DNA from: Planctomycetaceae bacterium
GTDB taxonomy: Bacteria > Planctomycetota > Planctomycetia > Pirellulales > Pirellulaceae
DNA: 8,567 nucleotides
Direction of reading: 5' to 3'
NCBI GenBank assembly: GCA_005773145.1
Contig: SXHS01000135.1
Span: 1 to 8,567, forward strand
Positions 1-7,035 of the stretch are shown here, piece after piece (positions within the stretch are counted from its first letter, which is position 1; each line of letters starts with the position of its first letter). The notes below the pieces were generated by a model, which saw only the letters and a list, made by a program, of their open reading frames with translations, was not told where the DNA came from and made no database searches. Both the position numbers and the translations under genes were made by a program.

Positions 1-1
1 C

Positions 2-14
2 AGGCTGGAAGCCT
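2..14 (-). terminator. Small hairpin downstream of the secretin gene (possible terminator part)
   Basis: A perfect 5-bp inverted repeat (AGGCT, 3-nt loop, AGCCT) lies about 29 bp past the secretin stop codon in the direction of that gene. It could be part of a transcription terminator, but the stem is short and the bases that would form a T-tract lie outside the window, so this is only a weak suggestion. Confidence 0.2.
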
Positions 15-42
15 ATGCCACTTGGAACGCGAATGGATACGG

Positions 43-3000
43 CTAGCCACTGGCCTGTTCGGTATCGGAACCGACCTGTCGCGCCTCTTCCTCCTCCAAG
101 ATGATAATCCGCGGCGTGACCATCATCATAAGGCTCTCGGTCTGACGACCGATCCCCACATTGCGGAACAAACGATCGATGTAAGGTAGTTTGCTCATCA
201 ACGGAACACCGCGCTCGACGCGAGATTCGCTCAGACGTTTAATTCCGCCCAACAACACCGTCCCGCCGTCCGGCACGCTGACCGTAGTGCTCACCGTGGT
301 GAAGGCAAATGTGGGGAGTTGAACGGTCGTGCCTTCAATGACCTCTTCTTCTTCGTTGGTCACCGTATCCTCGGGATCCGTCGGATCGACAACGGTGGTA
401 CCGGTGTTCGACGACTTGCGTCCGGTGAAGGTGAACTCCTCTACCTCGCCGATCTTGCTGAAGATGGGGACGAGTGTCAAACGGATGAACCGTCGGTCTG
501 ACGAAACAACCGCCTGTACGCTGAGTGAAGTACCTTCATTGAGCACGGTGATAATTGGTTGGTGCGCCGCAGCGAAGTCGCCTACGACGGGAATCACACT
601 GGTGACGAACGGCCGAGATGATGTGTCACTCACGAATGCTTGCTGACCGTTAAACAGAGTCACCTTCGGGGCCTGCATGACGTTGCTTCGTGTGTCGCCC
701 TGGGCAGCCTGGATCACGAAGAACGCCTCGATGTCGCTCAAAATGGCAAAGCCAAAGTTCGCAGCACTTCCCGGGTCGAAGCCACCAAACTGGGGTTGGG
801 AGGCCCCGAAGCTCCCTTGTGTGAAGCTCAAGTCGAGGTCAGCTGTGGGCTGACCCGTTGGATCAAGACCGACCGTAATGGCCGGCCCGTTGTCATCGAT
901 GTTGCCGGACACCAAGTCGCTGCGAGCCACGCCACTGTTGTCATCAATGTCGAAGTCAAAATCGACGCCCACACGCTCAAAGAAATTGTCGCTCAGGGTG
1001 ATGAAGCGAACTTCGATCGTTACCTGCAGGTCCTGCAGCCGCCGCAGTTGTTTCAGCAGATCAGCGATTTTTTCGTGAGCCTCTTGCGTTTGGCTAATGA
1101 CCAGGCTGAGATTGCCGTCGAATGGCTCAATCGCCCCCTGACCGCCCTGGGCCAGACAGGAGTCCGGCTCGATGGTACTCTCAATGAGGGAAATCAGCGA
1201 ATCAAAATCTGCCTGCGCGCCTCCGCCCGCACCACCCGGACCGTAGGGCACGTTTTGGGGGGCCCCACGCTGGACGGCACCTCCGCCGGCATTCCCCAAC
1301 TGCTGGGAAAGGATTGACGGCTCCACGTTGCCCCCCCCAGCCGGTGTATCTTGGGCGATGGCCAATGGCACTTGCTGGACGGTACCGCCAACCAAGCCGG
1401 TGGCCTGGGCCTGAAACGCATCACGAATGGCACCGGGGAGTCCGGTGTCGTAGCTGGGACTAAAATTGGGAATCGGCGTGATGAGATCCGCCACATGATA
1501 GGTATGGTGAACGACTTCGGCACGCCTTTCCTGTTCACTCGTGATTCGCAGGACCTCGTCCTGAATCACAAACCCCAGTTGCAATGGCGAAAGAATCAGG
1601 TTCAGTACACTCCGCAACGAGACGGGGTTCCGGAGTGTCAGCGATACGGTTTCATCACTCGTGACGCCTTCTGTTTTCAGTCCTTCTTCATCCAGGTAGA
1701 TATTGACTTGCGACGTGTCGGCCAGCTGCTTCGCCACATCTCGGAGCGTGGCATCCTTGAAATTCACGTTGATTTTTTGATCCAGCGACTGACTGATGCC
1801 AATCTCCGCTTGGGTCATGTGGCTTTGCTGTTCGCGGAGGGCTTTCTGCCGCGTCTTGGAGAGTTCGCCCCAAGCCTTGGGGAATTCGACAGGAAACCGA
1901 TCGTCAAATGGGGTCCCTGATTCGTCAGTTGCCCCCAAGGCCCCCAACGTTCCCACATTGACCTGGTCGGCGCGGCTAATATTCGCAGCCAATTGACGTG
2001 CAAACTGCACCTTCCAGGTCATGTTCACTACGACGGGATTCTCGGGATCAAGTGCTCGAGCTTGCTTGGCCTTGACTTCGGCCTCGGCGAACCGGTTTTC
2101 CTTCATGAGTCCGTTAAATTCGTCGACCAGAGCCGCCAATTTTTCTTGGCTCCGTAATTTCTGTTGGCGGGTACGATCGATTTCGTGCAGCACTTGTCGA
2201 TTGCGTTCGTCCAATTCAATCCGGGCGCGGTTCTGTTCAATGTACTTTTCAATATCTTCCATGTGGCGATCGACACGTGCGAGCAGTGGTGCCCGTCCGG
2301 CATCGTCCACTTCGGCCTCGACCACCGAACGCCGTAGTTTCTTCATGCGTTCCCAGGCAGCGAGTGGATCGGACTCTCGTTGGCGAATGGCAGCACTGGC
2401 CTCGCGTGTTACCTCATGGAACAGTCGGTTGATGGTCTGCTGGGATTCCGCCAATGCCGCAGGGGGTGCCGAAGGAGCCGAAGGCTGTGCCCCTTCCTTA
2501 GCGGTTGCGGCCAAGCCAGGGAGCTGTTCTTGGAGTCGTTGACGAATGCCCGGATCGAGTTCCTCGCGACGTTCCCAGGCCTGCTGCAGCCAAAGTCGAG
2601 CGGCTTCCAAATCGTGCCGAGCGAGCGCCTCCGCACCTTTCTGATACAGCTGCATGGCATCCAGTACCGGAGCAGCCGCTGCAGCGGGGGGGGGCGTCAG
2701 GGCATCCTCACCAGTCGACGCGGTGGGAGATGGCGAAAGGTCGGGGAGGCTGGCAGGTGACAATTCCGGAATATCTTCGGGTCCCGCCGCTGCTGCGGGT
2801 TCGTCCGAAATCATCCGCGCGGTCGCCTGCGGAGCTTGAGGGGCGCCCGCCGGTTCGGCTGTGCCGAGTGTCGCGTTATACGACGTGTCGGTATCCGCAT
2901 TGTAGGTGCTATGCACGACCGGTGCTAATCCGGCAGCCTCAGTGGCGTTGTTCGCGGGAGCTGGAGTTGCCGCCGTTTTAGCTGGATCCTGGCCGGGCGT

Positions 3001-4299
3001 GGGTACCGAGCCTGGCGCTGCGCGGCGATTACGATGTTGGCTCAGCTCGACCAACATCATCCAGGGCCGCACCTCACCTGGGCCAAAGGCTTCTTCCGGG
3101 ACTGAAATGGCGTTGGCCTGTTCCGCCAACTCCTGTGCTCGATCCCACTGTCCTTGATTCAATGCCGCTTGCGCTTGGGCCACCAGCTGCTTAACCTGAA
3201 TGTGGGCCGGGAGATTCTTGCCGGCCGCCATTCCACGTGACGGCGCCGCGCGGTGATCTGCCTGAGGATCCGCAGGACCCTTCGCATGCGGAGATGAACT
3301 TGCCGGCAACGGTGATCCGTTGCGTTGGACGAACGATAGTGAATTATTGGGCAATGGGGGCGCCGGAGTAGTCGCGTAGGGATTCTCCACGATCTGCGAG
3401 GCGTTCGGCTCAGTTGCCACTTTTTCCAAGCGGTCCATGGGAGGGGGCGAGTCTCGTAAAATGGCGGGGATCTGTTCTTCGTGTTGTGCCAGGGCGGCGG
3501 CGTTGGGTCCTTGAGGCGCCGACGGATTGGTCGCCTTGGGCTGCGGGGCCAATAACTTCGGCGCCACGCCGGCCGCCATCAGGTCATTCGCCAGTCGTTG
3601 CGGTGAGTCCTCGTCGTCGGCGAAAGTCACATTCAGATCGATTGCCTTGCGGTACCAAGCCACCGCAGCGGCCGTATTTCCATTGCGTAGTGCTTCGCGG
3701 GACTTGCGTAGGTAGTGATTGGCTTGAGGTTTTTCCGCATTCTCGGTCGCGGACAATAAATTCGGTGCCGCGTCTTCGCCTGTCCCTTCACCCGAAACCC
3801 GTTTCGACGGAGCAGCACGGTCGGCGGTTGAAGTCTCGACGTCGCTCCGTAGCTTCGGCAGTGGCGCTCGCCGGCTGGGAGACGCCAGTCCTTTTTCTTT
3901 TTGCGCCTGATTGAGTTCTCGTCGTAGTTTTTCCGTCGTCAGCGCAAAGGGATTCAGGGTCGCCTTGGGAGATGTTCCAGATGCCTCGGCTTGCTGCAAT
4001 AAGGATTCTGCCAACTCATACTTGCCACTGCGAATAGCGCTTTGTGCTTTCTTGAGTACCGCTTGGTTCTTGCGTCGCTGTTCGGGCGATTCCACGGGTC
4101 CGGCCAACACACGAATCGCGGGACCCTGCGTCGTATGAATGGGAACTGCCTGCGCGAGGCGCGGCGATCCCAGCAGGATCAACGGGGAAAGGCACATGCC
4201 AATGGCCGCGTGCCACGCGTGTTCCACAAGAACGTTTTTTAGGCGATTCGCTTTCGTCACGGATGCACCAGTGTGTTTGTGTATGTCCTTTCGGCCCAC
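43..4299 (-). CDS. Outer-membrane secretin (type II/III secretion superfamily) with long TPR-like N-terminal region
   Basis: Predicted outer-membrane channel subunit; secretins form multimeric gated pores for type II/III secretion or pilus systems. Residues 1-51 look like a signal peptide (basic start, hydrophobic stretch, LAQA end). TPR-like helical pairs occur near 78-106, 194-223, 368-399, 545-577 and 718-751, separated by Pro/Ala-rich linkers; 680-730 is charged and probably helical. Residues 840-920 resemble the STN/N0 domain. One Secretin_N-like domain follows (YHVADL at 934, then 1031-1088), split by a Gly/Gln-rich insert. The secretin core spans about 1090-1402, with QAPKVTLFNGQQAFV at 1209 and VPDGGTVLLGG then GVPLMSKLPYIDRLF at 1342-1378, hallmark motifs. 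At 1418 residues it is about twice the usual GspD length. The GTG start has no clear Shine-Dalgarno, but it keeps the signal peptide and fits the putative promoter. No pseudopilin or ATPase partner is nearby, so the exact system is unknown. Confidence 0.92.
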   Translation of the reverse strand: MGRKDIHKHTGASVTKANRLKNVLVEHAWHAAIGMCLSPLILLGSPRLAQAVPIHTTQGPAIRVLAGPVESPEQRRKNQAVLKKAQSAIRSGKYELAESLLQQAEASGTSPKATLNPFALTTEKLRRELNQAQKEKGLASPSRRAPLPKLRSDVETSTADRAAPSKRVSGEGTGEDAAPNLLSATENAEKPQANHYLRKSREALRNGNTAAAVAWYRKAIDLNVTFADDEDSPQRLANDLMAAGVAPKLLAPQPKATNPSAPQGPNAAALAQHEEQIPAILRDSPPPMDRLEKVATEPNASQIVENPYATTPAPPLPNNSLSFVQRNGSPLPASSSPHAKGPADPQADHRAAPSRGMAAGKNLPAHIQVKQLVAQAQAALNQGQWDRAQELAEQANAISVPEEAFGPGEVRPWMMLVELSQHRNRRAAPGSVPTPGQDPAKTAATPAPANNATEAAGLAPVVHSTYNADTDTSYNATLGTAEPAGAPQAPQATARMISDEPAAAAGPEDIPELSPASLPDLSPSPTASTGEDALTPPPAAAAAPVLDAMQLYQKGAEALARHDLEAARLWLQQAWERREELDPGIRQRLQEQLPGLAATAKEGAQPSAPSAPPAALAESQQTINRLFHEVTREASAAIRQRESDPLAAWERMKKLRRSVVEAEVDDAGRAPLLARVDRHMEDIEKYIEQNRARIELDERNRQVLHEIDRTRQQKLRSQEKLAALVDEFNGLMKENRFAEAEVKAKQARALDPENPVVVNMTWKVQFARQLAANISRADQVNVGTLGALGATDESGTPFDDRFPVEFPKAWGELSKTRQKALREQQSHMTQAEIGISQSLDQKINVNFKDATLRDVAKQLADTSQVNIYLDEEGLKTEGVTSDETVSLTLRNPVSLRSVLNLILSPLQLGFVIQDEVLRITSEQERRAEVVHHTYHVADLITPIPNFSPSYDTGLPGAIRDAFQAQATGLVGGTVQQVPLAIAQDTPAGGGNVEPSILSQQLGNAGGGAVQRGAPQNVPYGPGGAGGGAQADFDSLISLIESTIEPDSCLAQGGQGAIEPFDGNLSLVISQTQEAHEKIADLLKQLRRLQDLQVTIEVRFITLSDNFFERVGVDFDFDIDDNSGVARSDLVSGNIDDNGPAITVGLDPTGQPTADLDLSFTQGSFGASQPQFGGFDPGSAANFGFAILSDIEAFFVIQAAQGDTRSNVMQAPKVTLFNGQQAFVSDTSSRPFVTSVIPVVGDFAAAHQPIITVLNEGTSLSVQAVVSSDRRFIRLTLVPIFSKIGEVEEFTFTGRKSSNTGTTVVDPTDPEDTVTNEEEEVIEGTTVQLPTFAFTTVSTTVSVPDGGTVLLGGIKRLSESRVERGVPLMSKLPYIDRLFRNVGIGRQTESLMMMVTPRIIILEEEEARQVGSDTEQASG
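2686..2694. repeat. Homopolymer run of nine G inside the secretin gene
   Basis: Nine consecutive G on the plus strand (C on the coding strand) encode the Pro-Pro-Pro at residues 536-538 in an unstructured Pro/Ala linker. It is the longest homopolymer I noticed in the window. A one-base slip would truncate the protein before its secretin domain. Confidence 0.9.
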
Positions 4300-4323
4300 G
4301 GAGCGGCGCGATAAGAGCGGGGA

Positions 4324-4352
4324 TAAATAGTCTTACCGGAGAACCCAGTCAA
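4324..4352 (-). promoter_or_regulatory. Putative sigma70-type promoter for the secretin gene
   Basis: On the minus strand, TTGACT (4352-4347; 5 of 6 to consensus) is followed by exactly 17 bp and then TATTTA (4329-4324; 3 of 6, weak). The transcript would start near 4317, leaving a leader of about 18 nt before the GTG at 4299. The spacing and location are right, but the -10 box is poor and nothing here proves activity. Confidence 0.45.
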
Positions 4353-4362
4353 GATCACTTGA
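4349..4362. promoter_or_regulatory. Inverted repeat overlapping the putative -35 box (possible operator)
   Basis: TCAAG-ATCA-CTTGA is a perfect inverted repeat with 5-bp arms. Its left edge shares four bases (4349-4352) with the putative -35 hexamer of the secretin gene. A regulator bound there could occlude RNA polymerase. A run of six A lies immediately to its right on the plus strand; that is the wrong side for this to be a terminator of the minus-strand xylB transcript. Confidence 0.3.
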
Positions 4363-4374
4363 AAAAAGGCATGG

Positions 4375-4382
4375 CCACGTGG
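4375..4382. other. CCACGTGG palindrome in the xylB-secretin gap
   Basis: A perfect 8-bp palindrome lies about 22 bp upstream of the putative secretin -35 box. It could be a protein-binding site or chance. Apart from this, the promoter region and the paired repeats by xylB, I see nothing more in the 182-bp gap 4300-4481. Confidence 0.2.
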
Positions 4383-4435
4383 GGGCCCGAATAAGCGGAC
4401 GGGACCAGAAAATTTCAGCGTGTGCGATCGAATAA

Positions 4436-4464
4436 GCCTAGATAGGCCTAGCTGTGATAGCTAG
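4436..4464 (-). terminator. Two abutting inverted repeats just past the xylB stop (possible terminator)
   Basis: Directly downstream of xylB are two touching inverted repeats: CTAGCT-GTGAT-AGCTAG (4448-4464; 6-bp stem, 5-nt loop) and GCCTA-GA-TAGGC (4436-4447; 5-bp arms with a loop too short to be a good hairpin). In the xylB direction they are followed by TTATTC rather than a real T-tract, so this is not a canonical intrinsic terminator. It may slow polymerase or protect the mRNA 3' end. The 29 bp contain three CTAG tetramers, which are scarce in many bacterial genomes. Confidence 0.35.
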
Positions 4465-4481
4465 CAGTCCATGGATTTCTG

Positions 4482-6014
4482 CTACCGCGTGCTTTCCAGG
4501 CCAGCAATTTTCGAAAAATCGTGACGCAAGGACTGATATAGCTGCTGGTACACGGGAAAGGCTCGTTGGTAGTAGGCCTTGGCCGCACGTTGGGTCGCGG
4601 TCTCTTCCACGACGCGAATGGTCGCATCACAGGCTTCTGGAACCGACCGAAACCAACCGGCGCCTACGGCGGCCAACAAGGCGGCGCCGAAGGCGGGGCC
4701 CTGTTCGGACTGAATCGTTACGACCTTCTGTCCAAAGACGTTGGCCTGAATCTGCCGCCACAGGGGACTACGCGATCCGCCCCCCGAGGTGCGAATTTGT
4801 CGCACGGGAACGTCGAGTCCCCGGATCAAGCTAAGGCTATCTTGTAATGCGAAGCAGACACCTTCCATGATGGCGCGGGTCAAGTGACCACGCGTGTGTT
4901 TGAGTGTTAGGCCAATGAAGCAACCCCGCGCCAAAGGATCAGCGTGTGGTGTGCGCTCGCCGGCCAAATACGGCAGGAATAACAGCCCTTCCGCCCCCGG
5001 TGGTATTTCGGCCGCTTCGCGATTGAGTACTTCATAAGGGTCCATTGTCGGGTGGGCCGCGGCGAGTTCGGCGCAGATCTGTTGTACGAACCATTCCAAG
5101 CAGCCGGCTGCGGTCAAACTCACCCCCATCATGTGCCACTTGTCACGCACCGCGTGGCAAAACGTATGGAGACGACCGTGCGGATCAATCTGCGGCTCAT
5201 CGCTGTGTACGAACATAACCCCGGACGTGCCCACTGAAGTCGACAGGCTACCTCGACGCACGATCCCCGTTCCCACGGCATTGGCGGCACAATCCCCCGC
5301 TCCCGCGACGACACGACAATTCGTCGTCAATCCGAGAGTTTCGGCGGCCTCGCGGGTAAGGTTGCCCGTCACTTCTTCCGATTCGTAGCAGTCCGCCAAC
5401 CAATCCCGGTTCAATTCAAGTTTCGCGAGCAACTCGCGCGACCAGTCTCGCCTAGCCACATTGAGCAATAACATACCGCTGGCATCGCTGACATCGGTGG
5501 CATAGACGCCGGTGAGGCGACGGCGCACTTCATCCTTGGGGAGCAGTACCTTGGCGATGCGATCGTAGTGCCGTGGTTCGTGATTGCGCAGCCAGAGAAT
5601 CTTAGGGGCGGTAAAGCCGGTGAGCGCTGGATTGGCGACCATGCGAATGAGTTTTTGCCTCCCCCCCGCACGCTGCTCAATCTCAGTGCACTCGGCTGCG
5701 GTACGCTGATCATTCCAGAGAATCGCGCGACGTATCACACGGCCACGCGTATCGAGAAAGACACTGCCGTGCATTTGCCCGCTGAGTCCCAAGGCCTGAA
5801 CGTTGGCTGGGCGAATGCGGGCTTGTTGCATCACGGCTCGAACGGTGGCGACGGTCCCTTGCCACCAATCCTCGGGGTCCTGCTCGCTCCATAGGGGGCG
5901 CGGGTGATAGCAGGGGTACGTATGGATTGCCTGTGCCAGGATCTTGCCGCGCGCGTCGATCGCGACGGCCTTGGTCCCCGACGTTCCGATATCAATGCCC
6001 ACGCAAATTGCCAT
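4482..6014 (-). CDS. xylB: Xylulokinase (FGGY carbohydrate kinase)
   Basis: Predicted cytoplasmic enzyme that phosphorylates D-xylulose with ATP to give D-xylulose 5-phosphate, feeding the pentose phosphate pathway. The 510-residue length is normal for the family. Visible landmarks match E. coli XylB as I recall it: the N-terminal phosphate-binding GIDIGTSGTK (6-15), GLSGQMHG (76-83), ILWNDQR (98-104), GFTAPKILWL (133-142), VLLPKDEVR (156-164), SDASGMLLL (176-184), the catalytic Asp in AGAGDCAANAVG (Asp241), LSTSVGTSGV (257-266), FLPYLAGERTPH (346-357) and the C-terminal nucleotide-binding SGGGSRSPLWRQ (410-421). The catalytic motif reads GDCAA where E. coli has GDNAA. The ATG start places the phosphate-binding loop at the usual distance; no strong Shine-Dalgarno precedes it. 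No xylose isomerase or transporter is in the window. Other FGGY kinases (ribulo-, gluco-, glycerokinase) are less likely given the QMHG and GFTAPK matches. Confidence 0.94.
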   Translation of the reverse strand: MAICVGIDIGTSGTKAVAIDARGKILAQAIHTYPCYHPRPLWSEQDPEDWWQGTVATVRAVMQQARIRPANVQALGLSGQMHGSVFLDTRGRVIRRAILWNDQRTAAECTEIEQRAGGRQKLIRMVANPALTGFTAPKILWLRNHEPRHYDRIAKVLLPKDEVRRRLTGVYATDVSDASGMLLLNVARRDWSRELLAKLELNRDWLADCYESEEVTGNLTREAAETLGLTTNCRVVAGAGDCAANAVGTGIVRRGSLSTSVGTSGVMFVHSDEPQIDPHGRLHTFCHAVRDKWHMMGVSLTAAGCLEWFVQQICAELAAAHPTMDPYEVLNREAAEIPPGAEGLLFLPYLAGERTPHADPLARGCFIGLTLKHTRGHLTRAIMEGVCFALQDSLSLIRGLDVPVRQIRTSGGGSRSPLWRQIQANVFGQKVVTIQSEQGPAFGAALLAAVGAGWFRSVPEACDATIRVVEETATQRAAKAYYQRAFPVYQQLYQSLRHDFSKIAGLESTR

Positions 6015-6021
6015 GACCCAC

Positions 6022-6044
6022 GATTCTAGGGGTTGGCCAGAATC
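6022..6044. promoter_or_regulatory. Inverted repeat in the xylB leader (possible operator)
   Basis: GATTCT and AGAATC form a perfect 6-bp inverted repeat separated by 11 bp, starting 8 bp upstream of the xylB ATG. The 17-bp centre-to-centre spacing could suit a dimeric repressor contacting adjacent grooves, as expected for a sugar-controlled gene. Six-base arms can easily arise by chance, and no regulator gene is in the window. Confidence 0.25.
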
Positions 6045-6089
6045 CCATGGAAGGGCACACCCCTATCCCCGACCGACCTGTCGCTGGGG

Positions 6090-6095
6090 TATACT
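6090..6095 (+). promoter_or_regulatory. Possible -10 box (TATACT) for the peptidase-ligase operon
   Basis: TATACT matches the bacterial -10 consensus at 5 of 6 positions and would give a leader of roughly 85 nt before the peptidase start at 6187. No recognisable -35 element or extended -10 TG is present, so the call is weak. The rest of the 172-bp divergent gap 6015-6186 shows only the inverted repeat near xylB. Confidence 0.28.
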
Positions 6096-6186
6096 GAGGG
6101 GCCGTTGCGGGTGGCCATCGCTTTATTTCGACGGAATTGCATGGGTCGCTCGTCCCGCCCACTTTCTACGACAACAGCGAGACACC

Positions 6187-7002
6187 ATGCGGCACATGCC
6201 GGATAGCCGCCTCGAACTGGAAATCTTGCCGCAGCCAGACGACAAGACGTGTGGCCCCACGTGTCTGCACGCCGTCTATCGTTTTTTTGGCGATCGCATG
6301 GATCTGCCGGAGGTGATCCAGCAGGTACCCGTGCTGGACGAAGGAGGCACGTTGGCCGTCCTCCTGGGGTGCCATGCTCTGCGACGCGGCTATCGAGCGG
6401 TGATCTACACCTACAATTTGACGGTTTTTGATCCGACTTGGTTTGCCGATCAAGATGGCGCGATGGCCGATGGCACGCTCAGTTCCGTGGCCGCGGACCG
6501 CGGTGGGTTCCGCGTGGTGGGTGGCCACAAGTGGGGGGCGGCCCGCCCAGATCTTATCGAGCGCCTGCAACTTCAAATGGCGGCCAAGCCTTCCCCCCGC
6601 TTGCAGATCGCTAGCCTGGGGTACATCGAGTTCCTGCAACTGGGGGGGGAGATCCGCATGCGCGAGCTGAATGCCTCGCTGCTGCGTCACTACCTGAAAC
6701 GATCGATTCCCATCCTGACCGGCCTCAGTTCCACGTACCTGTATGGTTGCCCGCGGGAATTCGGGCCGGATGACCAGCCGGATGACGTGAAGGGGGTGGC
6801 GGCGGGGCATTTTGTGGTACTTTGCGGCTACGATCCGCAAGAGCGGACCGTGGCGGTGGCCGACCCTTACCTCCCCAACCCGCTGGGAGAGGCTCACCAC
6901 TATCAAGTGGAGTTGGACCGCCTGGTCTGCGCGATTTTGTTGGGGATCTTGACCCATGACGCCAATTTATTGATCATCGAACCACGCCAACCAGGCCGTT
7001 GA
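6187..7002 (+). CDS. C39-like papain-fold cysteine peptidase (putative)
   Basis: Predicted cytoplasmic cysteine peptidase of 271 residues with no signal peptide or membrane segment. A papain-like catalytic set is visible: Gln16 and Cys22 in LPQPDDKTCGPTCLHAVYRF (Gln six residues before Cys, as in C39 bacteriocin-processing peptidases), His208 in GHFVVLCGYD and Asp226 in VADPYLP, in the correct order. The Cys-to-His distance (186 residues) is much greater than the roughly 80 of bacteriocin-type C39 domains, so a sizeable insertion sits between them. No ABC transporter parts are attached. I place the start at 6187 because the frame upstream runs into the xylB gene and lacks peptidase-like sequence; 6196 is an alternative, and neither has a good Shine-Dalgarno. 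It lies 33 bp before the RimK-like ligase, which suggests a shared transcript. Substrate unknown; it could instead act as a transferase or a non-proteolytic amidase. Confidence 0.82.
   Translation: MRHMPDSRLELEILPQPDDKTCGPTCLHAVYRFFGDRMDLPEVIQQVPVLDEGGTLAVLLGCHALRRGYRAVIYTYNLTVFDPTWFADQDGAMADGTLSSVAADRGGFRVVGGHKWGAARPDLIERLQLQMAAKPSPRLQIASLGYIEFLQLGGEIRMRELNASLLRHYLKRSIPILTGLSSTYLYGCPREFGPDDQPDDVKGVAAGHFVVLCGYDPQERTVAVADPYLPNPLGEAHHYQVELDRLVCAILLGILTHDANLLIIEPRQPGR
6642..6649. repeat. Run of eight G inside the peptidase gene
   Basis: Eight consecutive G encode part of LQLGGEI (residues 150-156). The frame is intact as given. A single-base slip here would remove the catalytic His and Asp. Confidence 0.9.
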
Positions 7003-7021
7003 TGGATGCGTGAGTCGTGTT

Positions 7022-7029
7022 AAGGAGGG
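7022..7029 (+). promoter_or_regulatory. Strong Shine-Dalgarno for the RimK-like ligase
   Basis: AAGGAGGG ends 6 nt before the ATG at 7036. It is close to the ideal anti-16S sequence and fixes the start of the ligase gene. It contrasts with the poor ribosome-binding sites of the other three genes, hinting that the ligase is made in greater amount than the peptidase from the shared message. Confidence 0.85.
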
Positions 7030-7035
7030 CACGGT

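Noticed and set aside
640..1317. 225-codon open frame on the plus strand
   Set aside because: It is antisense to the conserved secretin core, and its translation shows no recognisable motif or signal; the minus-strand frame has strong family motifs throughout.
4349..4368. Hairpin plus A-run in the xylB-secretin gap as an intrinsic terminator
   Set aside because: The A-run is on the plus strand after the repeat, so in the minus-strand transcript the U-run precedes the stem instead of following it. There is no plus-strand gene to terminate.
70..6084. Shared 13-mer ACCGACCTGTCGC at about 70-82 and 6072-6084
   Set aside because: One copy is inside the secretin coding end and the other is intergenic; there are no flanking similarities, so chance is the simpler explanation.
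5944..6186. 81-codon upstream extension of the peptidase frame
   Set aside because: It overlaps the start of xylB on the opposite strand, has no hydrophobic signal or domain, and would place the catalytic Gln-Cys unusually far from the N-terminus.
6141..6206. Short leader peptide frame before the peptidase gene
   Set aside because: It is only about 21 codons, has no Shine-Dalgarno, and shows no run of regulatory codons or attenuator-like hairpins.
6166..6957. 263-codon open frame on the minus strand
   Set aside because: It is antisense to the peptidase gene, whose catalytic residues are all in place; no family features are visible in this frame.
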